Below, piece after piece: positions 1 to 7,632 of a stretch of 48,026 bases of DNA (positions within the stretch are counted from its first letter, which is position 1; every line of letters starts with the position of its first letter). The stretch comes from JANMEX01 sp031423755 (lineage in GTDB: Bacteria > Pseudomonadota > Alphaproteobacteria > Rhizobiales > Rhizobiaceae). The notes under the pieces are model-generated. The model worked only from the letters and a program-made list of their open reading frames with translations, searched no databases and was not told the origin of the DNA. The position numbers and the translations under genes were made by a program. Location: positions 1 to 48,026 of the forward strand of contig JANPGC010000049.1 in NCBI GenBank assembly GCA_031423755.1, given 5' to 3'.

Positions 1-765
1 GAGTTCGAGGTAGCGCAGATAGACCGTGTAGCCAACCTCCAGACCTTTTTTGTAGACCTGAGGCGCCACGTCCTTGGGCTCTATATGGCCGAAACCACGG
101 GAGACATAGCCTTTCGCGACAGAAAAATCGGAAACCTGTTGCTGTTGGTATATCCCGGAGAAGTCCTTCAAAATCGAACTTGGAGCTCTCAGAAACTGTC
201 GCGCCAGCACATTGGCGCGGGTCCGGAACATCCACGCCGGCAAGCGCGAGCGGACATACCAGCGGGAAGCATCCGCGCAGGTCATCAACCGCATGACGCA
301 GGATTGGTATGCTTCAGATGCCGACGGACGGTAGTAGGCGAAATAGATGGACTTCATCCACTGCTGGCCGCCCAGCAAGTAGAAACTGAAATTCACCACA
401 ACGCTTTTCGGCTTGATTTTCGCGTCTTCCATCGCCCGTTTGCTGAAATAGTAGGCGAATGGGATCTGCATGCCGGGCCGCGACATGTTGAACGCGGACA
501 CCTGAATGCCGCGTTCGGCCATTGCCTCTTCGTAAACAGTCGGGACCAGCCCCTGGTTGCCGCGGCTGTCGCCGAGGAACAGCACATCGCCGCCGTCGGC
601 CCAGCTCTCATTGTTGATGCTCTCCATCAGCGAATAATTCGAGTCAAAATATGGGCCTGCCAGTGCCAAAAGGAAATTGAGCCCAACGAATGTCGCAACG
701 AGCGTCAGCAGTGCTGATACTGAAAGCGGGACCCTAAAACTGGAAGTAGATGAACTGCTTTGCAC
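1..765 (-). CDS. SGNH/GDSL-like partner of MBOAT O-acyltransferase (partial, C-terminus beyond window)
   Basis: The reading frame is open from 765 down to the window edge, so about 255 N-terminal residues are visible. I chose the GTG at 763-765 because an AGGA lies 7 bases upstream and no earlier start is possible in frame. Residues about 14-40 form one hydrophobic segment (signal anchor). They are followed by the block VLFLGDSRGNQG (GDS at about 65-67), which resembles block I of SGNH hydrolases. Placement directly after an AlgI-like MBOAT gene suggests the periplasmic partner (AlgJ/AlgX/DltD-like role) that puts acyl groups on an exported polymer. The start overlaps the MBOAT gene by 32 bases, which suggests translational coupling. 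The catalytic His/Asp block is not visible, so the enzymatic role is inference. Confidence 0.65.
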   Translation of the reverse strand, partial: MQSSSSTSSFRVPLSVSALLTLVATFVGLNFLLALAGPYFDSNYSLMESINNESWADGGDVLFLGDSRGNQGLVPTVYEEAMAERGIQVSAFNMSRPGMQIPFAYYFSKRAMEDAKIKPKSVVVNFSFYLLGGQQWMKSIYFAYYRPSASEAYQSCVMRLMTCADASRWYVRSRLPAWMFRTRANVLARQFLRAPSSILKDFSGIYQQQQVSDFSVAKGYVSRGFGHIEPKDVAPQVYKKGLEVGYTVYLRYLEL

Positions 766-2131
766 TTTCAGATCCTAACAGAACGACGACAAAGGCGGCG
801 GCGCCTAACATGAGCGCATGAATTTGCCGGCTCTGCCAACGCAGATCCGGCGCAAGTGTTCCCGACGCATACTGCCAGATTGAGAACAGCACGAGCGGCG
901 ACGAATAGCCAGCGAGCATCGCCAGATTGAAGTTGTCCGCCGCAGAATAGATCCCGGCATTTGCGGTGAACATGCTCTTGTAATAGATCAACGCAGTGCC
1001 GAAATCGGGCGCACGGAAAAGCACCCACAAAAGCACGACGACGTGGAATGTGATAAATATCTTCACATAACGGGGAGGCGACCAAGATATGGCGCGGGCG
1101 ATGAGAATTTCACCAGTGATCCATAGTCCGTGAACAATACCCCAAATCACAAAAGTCCATGCCGCGCCATGCCATAGCCCGGACAGCGCGAAGGTTATCA
1201 GCAGGTTCCGTATGTGTTTGGCAAAGCCAAACCTTGAACCACCGAGCGGAATATAAACATAGTCGCGCAGCCAATATGACAATGTCATATGCCATCGGCG
1301 CCAGAATTCATTCAGCGTCGCGGAAAGGTACGGCAAGTTGAAATTCAGACCCGTTTGCACATCCATGGTGCGCGCGACACCGCGCGCCATATCCGAATAG
1401 CCGGAAAAATCGCAGTAAATCTGCAGCGCGAAGCAATAGGCTCCTATCAACAATCCCGTTGTAGTCTGGGCGGACGGGTTGCTGAAGGCCGCATCGGAAA
1501 TGGGCGATAAATTGTCTGCAATAACCAGCTTTTTAAAGCATCCCAAAATGAAAAGCCGCAGGCCAATATAAATGTTCGGCCATTTGAAACGCGGCTCACG
1601 TATGATCTGGTGGAGCAATTCACCGGGTCTTTCAATTGGGCCTGCCACCAACTGCGGAAAAAATGCTACATAGGCGACAAAAGTCGTAAAATCGCGCTCA
1701 GCCTTATACTGACGCCTGTAGACATCAAGAGTATATGACATAGTTTGGAAAGTATAAAATGATATGCCGGGAGGCAACAAAACATCAATCATAAATCGGT
1801 CGCTTTCAGGAATACCGAAAGCGGCAACAAAACTGTCCGTAAAAAAATTGTAATATTTAAAAAATCCTAACATTCCAAGATTTATAATGATACTTAGGGT
1901 AATCCAGAATTTACGAGTTGGCTGGTAAACCTCATCTTCAACCTTGATCGCAACTGTATAGTCAACCATGACCGATATAAGCAGCAGCGATAAAAACCTG
2001 TAGTCCCACCATGCGTAGAAAAAAAGGCTGGCGATGGCCAAGATAAAAATGCGGGTGCGCCCATGCGTCAAAAAGTAGAACGGGTAAAAAATCACAAAGG
2101 AAATCATGAAAATGTTATCGAAAAATAGCAC
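734..2131 (-). CDS. MBOAT family O-acyltransferase (AlgI-like)
   Basis: This is a 465-residue polytopic membrane protein, the usual length for AlgI/DltB-type acyltransferases that pass acyl groups across the inner membrane for polysaccharide or cell-wall acylation. Visible signatures are WRRWHMTLSYWLRDYVY (His about 281) and SGLWHGAAWTFVIWG, whose His (about 321) matches the conserved catalytic histidine. The start is GTG at 2131 with a GGGGA motif about 7 bases upstream; an ATG at 2107 (MISFVIFY) is an alternative. The next gene on the same strand is an SGNH-like protein, the typical genetic partner. The polymer modified cannot be told from this window. The N-terminal third is richer in A/T than most neighbours. 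Confidence 0.9.
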   Translation of the reverse strand: MLFFDNIFMISFVIFYPFYFLTHGRTRIFILAIASLFFYAWWDYRFLSLLLISVMVDYTVAIKVEDEVYQPTRKFWITLSIIINLGMLGFFKYYNFFTDSFVAAFGIPESDRFMIDVLLPPGISFYTFQTMSYTLDVYRRQYKAERDFTTFVAYVAFFPQLVAGPIERPGELLHQIIREPRFKWPNIYIGLRLFILGCFKKLVIADNLSPISDAAFSNPSAQTTTGLLIGAYCFALQIYCDFSGYSDMARGVARTMDVQTGLNFNLPYLSATLNEFWRRWHMTLSYWLRDYVYIPLGGSRFGFAKHIRNLLITFALSGLWHGAAWTFVIWGIVHGLWITGEILIARAISWSPPRYVKIFITFHVVVLLWVLFRAPDFGTALIYYKSMFTANAGIYSAADNFNLAMLAGYSSPLVLFSIWQYASGTLAPDLRWQSRQIHALMLGAAAFVVVLLGSESAKQFIYFQF

Positions 2132-2362
2132 TTATCATCCCCGGAATTATGGATCGCCCCGGGGGTTTCCATAGCGTTGTCATGCAGTGAAGACAAGGCT
2201 CCTGGAGGAGATGTTTCAGTTTGAAATTTAATGCTCGCTTTGTGCCTTCCGCTCCATGCTGAACCGACAGTCACCTCATCGATCAAATTGCGGCTGCGCT
2301 ATGCAGAAAGCCGAGGAAGCATGTTGCCGGCTTGAAAATTGATCCTGTTTGAACGCAGCTAG

Positions 2363-2737
2363 CTAACCCTCAACAAGCCTCAAACTCTTGTCAAACACAC
2401 CAAGCACCGGGCCGAGCTCGTGCCCGCGTTTGAGGATGAGGCCGTTGGCATTCACCACGCTGAACGCGCCCTGCTTGCGGGCAAGGCGCGGGGTCTTTTC
2501 AATTCTGAACAGCGGCGTTTCACTGGCGCGACGGAAAACGGAGAACACGGCACAATCCTTGAGACTGTCGATGGCATAGTCTTTCCATTCGCCTGCAGCG
2601 ACCATCCGTGAATAGAGGTTGAGAATTGCCGTCAGTTCCCTGCGGTCAAACATGACCGGCATCGCAGACGACCGCACCGAATCGAGTGCGATCAAGTTTT
2701 GTGCTTCGGGATCGCCAAAACCCCCGCTCTCTTCCAT
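2363..2737 (-). CDS. DUF2794 domain-containing protein
   Basis: This gene encodes 124 residues. The core FDRRELTAILNLYSRMVAAG followed by WKDYAIDSL and ends in RLVEG; I recognise it as the DUF2794 family, short proteins widespread in Hyphomicrobiales with no known function. No signal peptide or membrane segment is visible, so it is probably cytoplasmic. The start at 2737 has only a weak ribosome-binding site. It stands alone between the MBOAT gene (231-base gap) and a long upstream gap that carries a candidate small RNA on the other strand. The proximity of DUF2794 and DUF1223 genes is, as far as I recall, common in this order. Confidence 0.75.
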   Translation of the reverse strand: MEESGGFGDPEAQNLIALDSVRSSAMPVMFDRRELTAILNLYSRMVAAGEWKDYAIDSLKDCAVFSVFRRASETPLFRIEKTPRLARKQGAFSVVNANGLILKRGHELGPVLGVFDKSLRLVEG

Positions 2738-3058
2738 CAGCAGCGTCCGTATTCATTTCTCTCAAGCAAAAGGTGAACCGGCAATGATGCTTTGGCAAGG
2801 CAAAATTCGCGGTCGTTCGGCAATAATTGGGAAAAGACAAAAACCTGCGCGTTCAATTTGCGCGCCAAAGTGCAAATTGGCTGCCGCAGTCACGCCCGTT
2901 TGAGGTCAATCAGACGACGCCTCATTGCTCATTTGCAAATGCAGATCCGCCCTCAAGCTCAACTGTTTGAAACAAACTGTCGCACGGTGTGATTTCCCGC
3001 CACGGATTCGCCGCAATTTCGCCAAACCGAAGCCTTGATCGGAAACGACCATCCAACT
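2738..3058. other. Intergenic region upstream of DUF2794, no gene seen
   Basis: About 320 bases with short frames on both strands but none with a good ribosome-binding site or protein-like composition. It contains a perfect 12-base palindrome CATTTGCAAATG at 2930-2941. The promoter of the leftward DUF2794 gene and the start of the rightward candidate RNA at 3059 probably lie here; no clear -35/-10 pair was found for either. Confidence 0.5.
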
Positions 3059-3190
3059 GTTGCCTGAGACGGTCCGGTTAGCCCAAGCGCCGAACCCCAA
3101 GCCCCCCGCCCTCGGCGCCGAGGCTTACCGGACCACTCTCCGCGTGGCGACACGGAATATCTCAGCCGGCGTTTTCGCCGGCTTCTTTTT
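3059..3190 (+). ncRNA. Candidate rod-shaped small RNA of unknown family
   Basis: The plus strand can fold into one long stem. GTTGCC (3059-3064) pairs with GGCGAC (3146-3151), GAGA (3066-3069) with TCTC (3137-3140), GGTCCGGTTAGCC (3071-3083) with GGCTTACCGGACC (3122-3134, one mismatch), and GCGCCGA (3087-3093) with TCGGCGC (3112-3118). The apical loop is C-rich. A separate strong intrinsic terminator follows at 3165-3190 in the same direction, although no plus-strand protein gene ends here. This is what a free-standing RNA of about 130 nucleotides would look like. It lacks the conserved tetraloop/asymmetric-loop sequence of SRP RNA and I cannot match it to 6S RNA. Transcription is not shown. 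Confidence 0.45.
3165..3190 (+). terminator. Rho-independent terminator, rightward
   Basis: A perfect 7-bp stem GCCGGCG/CGCCGGC with a TTTT loop is followed on the plus strand by TTCTTTTT. The minus strand has no T-run after the stem, so it serves rightward transcription, although the nearest gene (DUF1223) runs leftward and ends at 3196. Confidence 0.8.
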
Positions 3191-3195
3191 CACAC

Positions 3196-3927
3196 TTATG
3201 TATCCAAGCCCGAAACAATCGCGGCGCCAATGATTTCACCAGGTGTTCCCTGTGGTGTCACACGCTGAAGGATCACTGCGCAGCCATAACCCTTTTTGGC
3301 TAGATATTCCTTCTTGGGCAGCTCGACGGCAAGCGGCTCGCCCTTCCACATGCCGAGCGTTTGAACTTGCGTCACCGCATTGCGGTATTCGATCTTCTTT
3401 CCGCTGTTCTCACCATGCTTGATGTCCACCGTTTCCCGCGATTCAAAAACCACCAGAACAAGATTGGCCTCTCCCTTGCCGGCACCAGCGTTCACAACCA
3501 GCGTTTCGTTTTCAATGCTTGCTGAAACATTGACTGAAAGAGCGCCGCTACCTGCCGCATCCATCACCTGAAACACTGCCTCCGGCGAACCCGCAGCGAC
3601 AACGTCCTTTCCATTGACAATCATCTGCGGCGTGTAAACCTGGCGCGAGTGCAGGCTCGTGGCATAGTCGTACTGCCGCTTGGTGGATTCAGCGCTGGAA
3701 AACGTGTCCTTCCAATTCAGATAATTCCAATAGTCAACGTGAAAGGCGAGGCCCAGCACGTCACCGCGTTTGATAACCTCGCCCAGAACCCTGTCAGCAG
3801 GCGGGCAGGACGAGCAGCTCTGGCTGGTAAACAGTTCCACCACGCCGCGCACAGGTTCTGCATTGGCTGAAGCAACGCCAGACAATGCGGCAAACAGGAG
3901 TGCGCCAAGCGCAGCATTTCGTTTCAT
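3196..3927 (-). CDS. DUF1223 domain-containing secreted protein (thioredoxin-like fold)
   Basis: This gene encodes 243 residues from the ATG at 3927, chosen over a TTG at 3933 because GAGG lies 6 bases upstream. A signal peptide (MKRNAALGALLFAALSGVAS) ends near Ala-Asn-Ala, so the protein is probably periplasmic. The mature N-terminus has VELFTSQSCSSCPPADRVLG, with Cys38 and Cys41 in a CxxC arrangement typical of DUF1223, a family thought to have a thioredoxin-like fold. The motifs FHVDYWNYLNW and TPQMIVNG also fit this family. A redox role is inference. It is divergent from the tetR gene and shares a 136-base promoter region with it. Confidence 0.85.
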   Translation of the reverse strand: MKRNAALGALLFAALSGVASANAEPVRGVVELFTSQSCSSCPPADRVLGEVIKRGDVLGLAFHVDYWNYLNWKDTFSSAESTKRQYDYATSLHSRQVYTPQMIVNGKDVVAAGSPEAVFQVMDAAGSGALSVNVSASIENETLVVNAGAGKGEANLVLVVFESRETVDIKHGENSGKKIEYRNAVTQVQTLGMWKGEPLAVELPKKEYLAKKGYGCAVILQRVTPQGTPGEIIGAAIVSGLDT

Positions 3928-4028
3928 GGCCAACCTCGTTTCTTACGATGAACCTAGTCGGCTGCGCTTTCAACAGAAAGTCACGTTGCGGTGAGACGGA
4001 AGTGGTCTGACGCCCGCAAATTCGTGAC

Positions 4029-4053
4029 TTGACAAAACATACCGATCAGTATG
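4029..4053 (+). promoter_or_regulatory. tetR promoter with palindromic operator
   Basis: A consensus -35 TTGACA at 4029-4034 is followed by the near-perfect palindrome CATACCGATCAGTATG (4038-4053, one mismatched pair), which covers the spacer and reaches the -10 region (GGAATAAT-like). This is the usual arrangement for autoregulation by a TetR repressor. The ATG at 4064 lies close to the expected transcription start, so the mRNA could be nearly leaderless. Confidence 0.65.
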
Positions 4054-4063
4054 GAATAATGCG

Positions 4064-4693
4064 ATGGAACCTGCTCAAACCAAACAGCACAAGTCTCGCC
4101 AGAAAATCCTGGACGCGGCGGTACGGCTGATCCGCATAAATGGTTATGCCGCGACTTCAGTGGATGATCTGTGCGTGGAGGCGGGTCTTACCAAGGGCAG
4201 CTTCTTCCATCACTTTAAGGACAAGGAAGCGCTTGGCGTTGCAGCAGCGCAGCACTGGACCGCGATGACCGCACCACTGTTCGAGGGTGCCCCCTATCAC
4301 GGCAAGGAAACGGCGCTTGAACGCGTGCTTGACTATATTGACTTCCGCAAGTCGATCATAAGGGGCGAACTGGCGGAGTTCACCTGCCTTGCCGGAACCT
4401 TGGCGCAGGAAGTCCACACATCGCACCCGGCAATTGCCCGCGCCGCCGGTGCTTCAATCACAGACCACGCAGCAACACTTGTCGAGGATATCCAAGTATC
4501 CATGGATGAAAGCGGGAAGACTTTCGGGTTTTCCGCCAAGAGCCTTGCCCTGCATACGCAAGCCGTTCTGCAAGGCGGTTTCATTCTGGCCAAGGCGACC
4601 AGCGATGTTTCCCATGCCGAAGAATCCGTCGGGCATCTGCACCGCTATATTGAACTGCTATTCAAGCCGTCAGCAAATGGAGACGTGACATGA
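4064..4693 (+). CDS. TetR/AcrR family transcriptional regulator
   Basis: This is a 209-residue protein. The N-terminal DNA-binding domain (about residues 10-56) reads QKILDAAVRLIRINGYAATS, then VDDLCVEAGLTKGSFFHHF, a typical TetR helix-turn-helix ending in the FxHFxxKE signature. The C-terminal ligand domain contains the Cys-Leu-Ala-Gly-Thr stretch seen in TetR subgroups that control small detoxification genes. It is the first gene of a plus-strand cassette, and its stop overlaps the next start by four bases (ATGA). It probably represses itself and the cassette through the palindrome at 4038-4053. The ligand is unknown. Confidence 0.92.
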   Translation: MEPAQTKQHKSRQKILDAAVRLIRINGYAATSVDDLCVEAGLTKGSFFHHFKDKEALGVAAAQHWTAMTAPLFEGAPYHGKETALERVLDYIDFRKSIIRGELAEFTCLAGTLAQEVHTSHPAIARAAGASITDHAATLVEDIQVSMDESGKTFGFSAKSLALHTQAVLQGGFILAKATSDVSHAEESVGHLHRYIELLFKPSANGDVT

Positions 4694-5157
4694 CCAGTTC
4701 CATACGCACATGCCTTTGGTTCCGGGACGGCCGCGGCCTTGAGGCCGCCACCTTTTACTGTTCGCTAATCTCTGGCAGCAAGGTTGAGCGCACCTTCCGC
4801 GGCGATGCCGGACAAGGGGCGTTTTCGGTAATTGATTTTACGCTCGGCGGCGTGCCGTACCAGATCCTTGACGCCGGGCCGCATTTCACACTCTCAGAAG
4901 CTGTGTCGATTTCGGTCGAAACACCAGACCAAGCTGAGACCGACCGGCTTTGGGCAGCACTCACTGCAGATGGCGGAAGCGAAAGCGTTTGCGGTTGGCT
5001 GAAAGACCGGTTCGGTGTCTCATGGCAGATTTTCCCGGCCCGATTGACCGAACTCACACTCAGTCACGACAAGGCTGTATCCGACAAGGCGATGGCAGCG
5101 ATGATGACAATGCGCAAAATCGACATTGCCAAAATTGAAGCTGCCGTCGCCGCATAA
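4690..5157 (+). CDS. VOC family protein (PhnB-like), copy 1
   Basis: This is a 155-residue protein of the PhnB/3-demethylubiquinone-methyltransferase-like branch of the vicinal oxygen chelate superfamily. Visible features are the opening TCLWFRDGRGLEAATFYCSL, the FSVIDFTLGGVPYQILDAGP strand pair, SEAVSISVE, and the closing CGWLKDRFGVSWQIFP. It is clearly a paralogue of the gene at 7094, which shares the same blocks. VOC proteins bind metals and act in detoxification, ring cleavage or drug sequestration; the PhnB-like branch often has no proven activity. It is translationally coupled to tetR by an ATGA overlap. Confidence 0.85.
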   Translation: MTSSIRTCLWFRDGRGLEAATFYCSLISGSKVERTFRGDAGQGAFSVIDFTLGGVPYQILDAGPHFTLSEAVSISVETPDQAETDRLWAALTADGGSESVCGWLKDRFGVSWQIFPARLTELTLSHDKAVSDKAMAAMMTMRKIDIAKIEAAVAA

Positions 5158-5196
5158 CCATCCAATCAAACGACTGTTCAGGGAGGAGCAAACATC

Positions 5197-5961
5197 ATGA
5201 CCAGCAAATTTATCTGGTACGACGTCATGACCACTGATGTGAAGGCGGCAGAAGACTTCTACTCCAATGTCGTCGGGTGGCGGTGTCAGGACTCCGGCAT
5301 GCCGGGCCAAGCCTACACACTGCTGATGAATGGCGATGCTTCGGTCGGCGGCATCATGGCCATTCCGGAGGAAAACAAGGGAATGCCGCCGATGTGGATG
5401 GGCTACATTGGCGTTGATGACGTCGATGCCTATGCGCAGAAAGTGGCGCAGGCGGGCGGCAAAATCTGGAAAGGGCCGCAGGACATTCCCGGCGTCGGGC
5501 GTTTTGCAGTGGCAGCCGATCCGCACGGCGCAGGTTTCATCCTGTTCAAGGGCAACGGCGAAGCGATGCCGTCTGCACCCTTTATGGCCACCGGCACTGT
5601 CGGCTGGAACGAGCTGCACGCGGGGAACCTGGACGAAGCCTGGGCCTTCTACTCCGGCCTGTTTGGCTGGCAGAAGGGTTTTGCCCATGACATGGGGCCG
5701 GAATGGGGACTGTACCAAACATTCGGCGAAACCAGCGAGCCGCCCGGCATGGGCGGCATGATGAAAAAGATGGACTCCTCCCCGATGCCGCACTGGACCT
5801 ATTACTTCAGCGTCGGCGACATTGATGCGGGCGCACAGCGCGTCAAGGACAATGGCGGCACGGTGGTGATGGAACCGCACGAAGTGCCGGGCGGCTCATG
5901 GATTGCGCCATGCATTGATCCGCAAGGCGCGCATTTCGCGCTGATTGGCATGAAGGTTTGA
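5197..5961 (+). CDS. VOC family protein, two tandem glyoxalase-type domains
   Basis: This gene encodes 254 residues with two VOC half-domains. The first (about 5-125) begins FIWYDVMTTDVKAAEDFYSN and contains GWRCQD and GYIGVDDVDAYAQKV. The second (about 130-252) contains VGWNELHAGNLDEAWAFYSG, WTYYFSVGDIDAGAQRV and ends DPQGAHFALIG. This layout matches the hydroxylase/CFP-30B-like VOC proteins. A GGAGGAG ribosome site lies about 9 bases before the ATG. The substrate is unknown. It sits third in the TetR-led cassette. Confidence 0.88.
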   Translation: MTSKFIWYDVMTTDVKAAEDFYSNVVGWRCQDSGMPGQAYTLLMNGDASVGGIMAIPEENKGMPPMWMGYIGVDDVDAYAQKVAQAGGKIWKGPQDIPGVGRFAVAADPHGAGFILFKGNGEAMPSAPFMATGTVGWNELHAGNLDEAWAFYSGLFGWQKGFAHDMGPEWGLYQTFGETSEPPGMGGMMKKMDSSPMPHWTYYFSVGDIDAGAQRVKDNGGTVVMEPHEVPGGSWIAPCIDPQGAHFALIGMKV

Positions 5962-5978
5962 CTTGAGAGGAGGAAACA

Positions 5979-6332
5979 ATGGCCTATGTTGACGGATTCG
6001 TGGCTGCCGTGCCGACAGCCAACCGCGAAACCTATCTCGAATATGCAAAGAAGTTCGACGCCATGTTCATGGCACACGGCGCGCTGAGCGCCGTCGAGTG
6101 CTGGAGCGATGACGTGCCGGAGGGCAAGGTCACATCCTTCAGCATGGCGGTGAAGCGCGAACCGGATGAAAGCATCCTTTTCTCGTGGATCACTTGGCCC
6201 TCGAAAGAAGCCCGCAATTCGGCTTGGGAAAAGCTGATGAGACTTCCGGAAATGCAGCCGAACGCAAACACGATGCCGTTTGACGGCAAGCGCATGATCT
6301 ACGGCGGGTTCGAGGTTATTTTGGAGTTGTAA
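5979..6332 (+). CDS. DUF1428 domain-containing protein (YbaA-like), copy 1
   Basis: This is a 117-residue protein starting MAYVDGFVAAVPTANRETYL, with CWSDDVPEGKVTSF, SWITWPSKEARN and the closing MPFDGKRMIYGGFEVIL. These blocks are typical of DUF1428, a family with a dimeric alpha-beta-barrel fold and unknown function. A strong GAGGAGG lies 7 bases before the ATG. The next but one reading frame (6432) is a diverged paralogue, so this looks like a tandem duplication. It probably shares the TetR-controlled transcript. Confidence 0.88.
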   Translation: MAYVDGFVAAVPTANRETYLEYAKKFDAMFMAHGALSAVECWSDDVPEGKVTSFSMAVKREPDESILFSWITWPSKEARNSAWEKLMRLPEMQPNANTMPFDGKRMIYGGFEVILEL

Positions 6333-6431
6333 AGGGCAAGTTGCGGGCGGTAGGAGTTTCCCGCAGCCCGGACGCCATCCAATCATTGCGAGGCCCCACA
6401 CTGAATCTGCGCAAATTTAGGGAACAACAAA

Positions 6432-6776
6432 ATGGTTTACATGGACATGTTTGTCGGCCGCATTCTGAACGAAAACAGGGAAATGTACGAAGCCTATGCC
6501 AGCAAAATGCAGGCGCTGTCGCTTGAGGCCGGAGCGCTATCGGCCAGTGCATGCTGGGGCGTTGAGCAGGCGCAAGGCATGCTGAACCCTTTGGCTGCGC
6601 TGGTGAAAGTAGAGCCGGGGGAGGCACTCGTCACCCGCATCGTCCGGTGGAAGTCCAAAGAAGCGCGGGATGCCGGCTGGGCCAAGATCATGAACAATGC
6701 GCAAATGCAGTCCGGATCAATCCAGATCCCGTTTGACCGCACGCAGGTCTACTACAGCGGTTTCGAGGAATTGTGA
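6432..6776 (+). CDS. DUF1428 domain-containing protein, copy 2
   Basis: This gene encodes 114 residues that align along their whole length with the gene at 5979. It opens MVYMDMFVGRILNENREMYE; where copy 1 has CWSDDVPEGK this copy has CWGVEQAQGM, and RWKSKEARDAGW and the closing IPFDRTQVYYSGFEE correspond as well. It has lost the acidic pair after Cys-Trp seen in copy 1, so the two copies may bind different ligands. A 99-base gap separates them and holds a small GC-rich inverted repeat (GCGGG/CCCGC), so a second promoter is possible. The ribosome site is weak (AGGGA, 8 bases upstream). Confidence 0.85.
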   Translation: MVYMDMFVGRILNENREMYEAYASKMQALSLEAGALSASACWGVEQAQGMLNPLAALVKVEPGEALVTRIVRWKSKEARDAGWAKIMNNAQMQSGSIQIPFDRTQVYYSGFEEL

Positions 6777-6784
6777 GGCGCGCC

Positions 6785-7081
6785 ATGGCCAAGGCATTGA
6801 AACTGAAGATCGAGAATGTGCTGCAGCCCGGCAAGACTTACACTGTTGACGCCGCGATGTTTGAGGCGATGAAGGCGGCGTTGCTGAAAGTTGTGCCGTC
6901 CGCGCCGCCGGGCATGACACCTGCCGAAATCCGCAAAGCAGCTCTGCCGCTTTTGCCGCAAGACCTTTTTCCCGGCGGAGACAAGGCAGGCTGGTGGATA
7001 AAGGCGGTGCAGCTCGATCAGGAGGCAAAGAAGGTTCTTGCGCGTTCGGAAAAGCCGTCCGTGCAGCTTTGGAAAGTTTGA
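6785..7081 (+). CDS. Small conserved protein, DUF6958-like
   Basis: This gene encodes 98 residues from the ATG at 6785, which has GAGG 6 bases upstream; a GTG at 6773 overlapping the previous stop is an alternative. The sequence LKIENVLQPGKTYTVDAAMF, ALLPLLPQDLFPGG-like and GWWIKAVQLDQEAK resembles the DUF6958 family as I recall it: short cytoplasmic proteins of unknown function. The GWWIKAVQLDQEA segment suggests a winged-helix-like end, but that is a guess. Its place between DUF1428 and VOC genes is the only functional hint. Confidence 0.6.
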   Translation: MAKALKLKIENVLQPGKTYTVDAAMFEAMKAALLKVVPSAPPGMTPAEIRKAALPLLPQDLFPGGDKAGWWIKAVQLDQEAKKVLARSEKPSVQLWKV

Positions 7082-7093
7082 GGAGGAAACAAC

Positions 7094-7573
7094 ATGGCCG
7101 AGATCCAGAAAATCAAGCCGTTCCTGTGGTTTGCCTCCGAAGCCGAGGAGGCGGCGAACCATTACATGAAGGTTTTCGAAGGTTCACAAGTCATCAGCAT
7201 CATGCGCAACGGCAAGGACGGCCCGGGGCCGGAAGGCTCGGTGCTGGTCATCGAGTTCACGCTCGCCGGCCAGCATTTCTGCGGGCTGAATGGCGGGCCG
7301 ATGTTCACACCCAATGAGAGCGTTTCCTTTGCCGTCACTTGCGACGACCAAGCCGAGGTTGACCGGCTTTGGGACCATCTTCTGCAAGGCGGCCAGCCTT
7401 CCGCCTGCGGTTGGCTCAAGGACAAATGGGGCTTCTCTTGGCAGATCGTGCCGAGGCGCTTCTTTGAGCTTGTATCAACCGGTGACAGCGCCGTGACAGC
7501 GCGGGTCATGGGCGCGATGATGCAGATGGTGAAATTCGACATTGCCAAACTTGAGGAGGCGGCGAAGGGATGA
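7094..7573 (+). CDS. VOC family protein (PhnB-like), copy 2
   Basis: This is a 159-residue protein of the PhnB-like VOC branch. It shows IKPFLWFASEAEEAANHYMK, FTLAGQHFCGLNGGPMF, NESVSFAV and CGWLKDKWGFSWQIVPRRFF, then AVTARVMGAMMQMVKFDIAK. The ending matches the gene at 4690 (KAMAAMMTMRKIDIAKIE), so these are paralogues bracketing the cassette. A GAGGAGG ribosome site stands 8 bases before the ATG and is nearly identical in context to that of the gene at 5979. Function is unknown beyond the family's association with small-molecule binding. Confidence 0.88.
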   Translation: MAEIQKIKPFLWFASEAEEAANHYMKVFEGSQVISIMRNGKDGPGPEGSVLVIEFTLAGQHFCGLNGGPMFTPNESVSFAVTCDDQAEVDRLWDHLLQGGQPSACGWLKDKWGFSWQIVPRRFFELVSTGDSAVTARVMGAMMQMVKFDIAKLEEAAKG

Positions 7574-7632
7574 CGGTCAGGTTTCATCGGCTTGCCGCTT
7601 GCGGTTTTCGCAAGAACGGCTAGTCCGTCCGG

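Noticed and set aside
85..717. A 210-codon plus-strand frame at the left edge
   Set aside because: It is antisense to the SGNH-like gene, which has a membrane anchor, a GDS motif and a logical place after the MBOAT gene.
2930..2941. CATTTGCAAATG palindrome as an operator for the candidate RNA or DUF2794
   Set aside because: It lies about 190 bases from DUF2794 and over 100 from the RNA start, with no promoter elements next to it; kept only as a note.
3059..3151. SRP RNA (ffs) or 6S RNA as identity for the rod-shaped RNA
   Set aside because: The conserved SRP sequence around the GGAA tetraloop is missing, and the size and lack of a central bubble do not fit 6S RNA well enough to name it.
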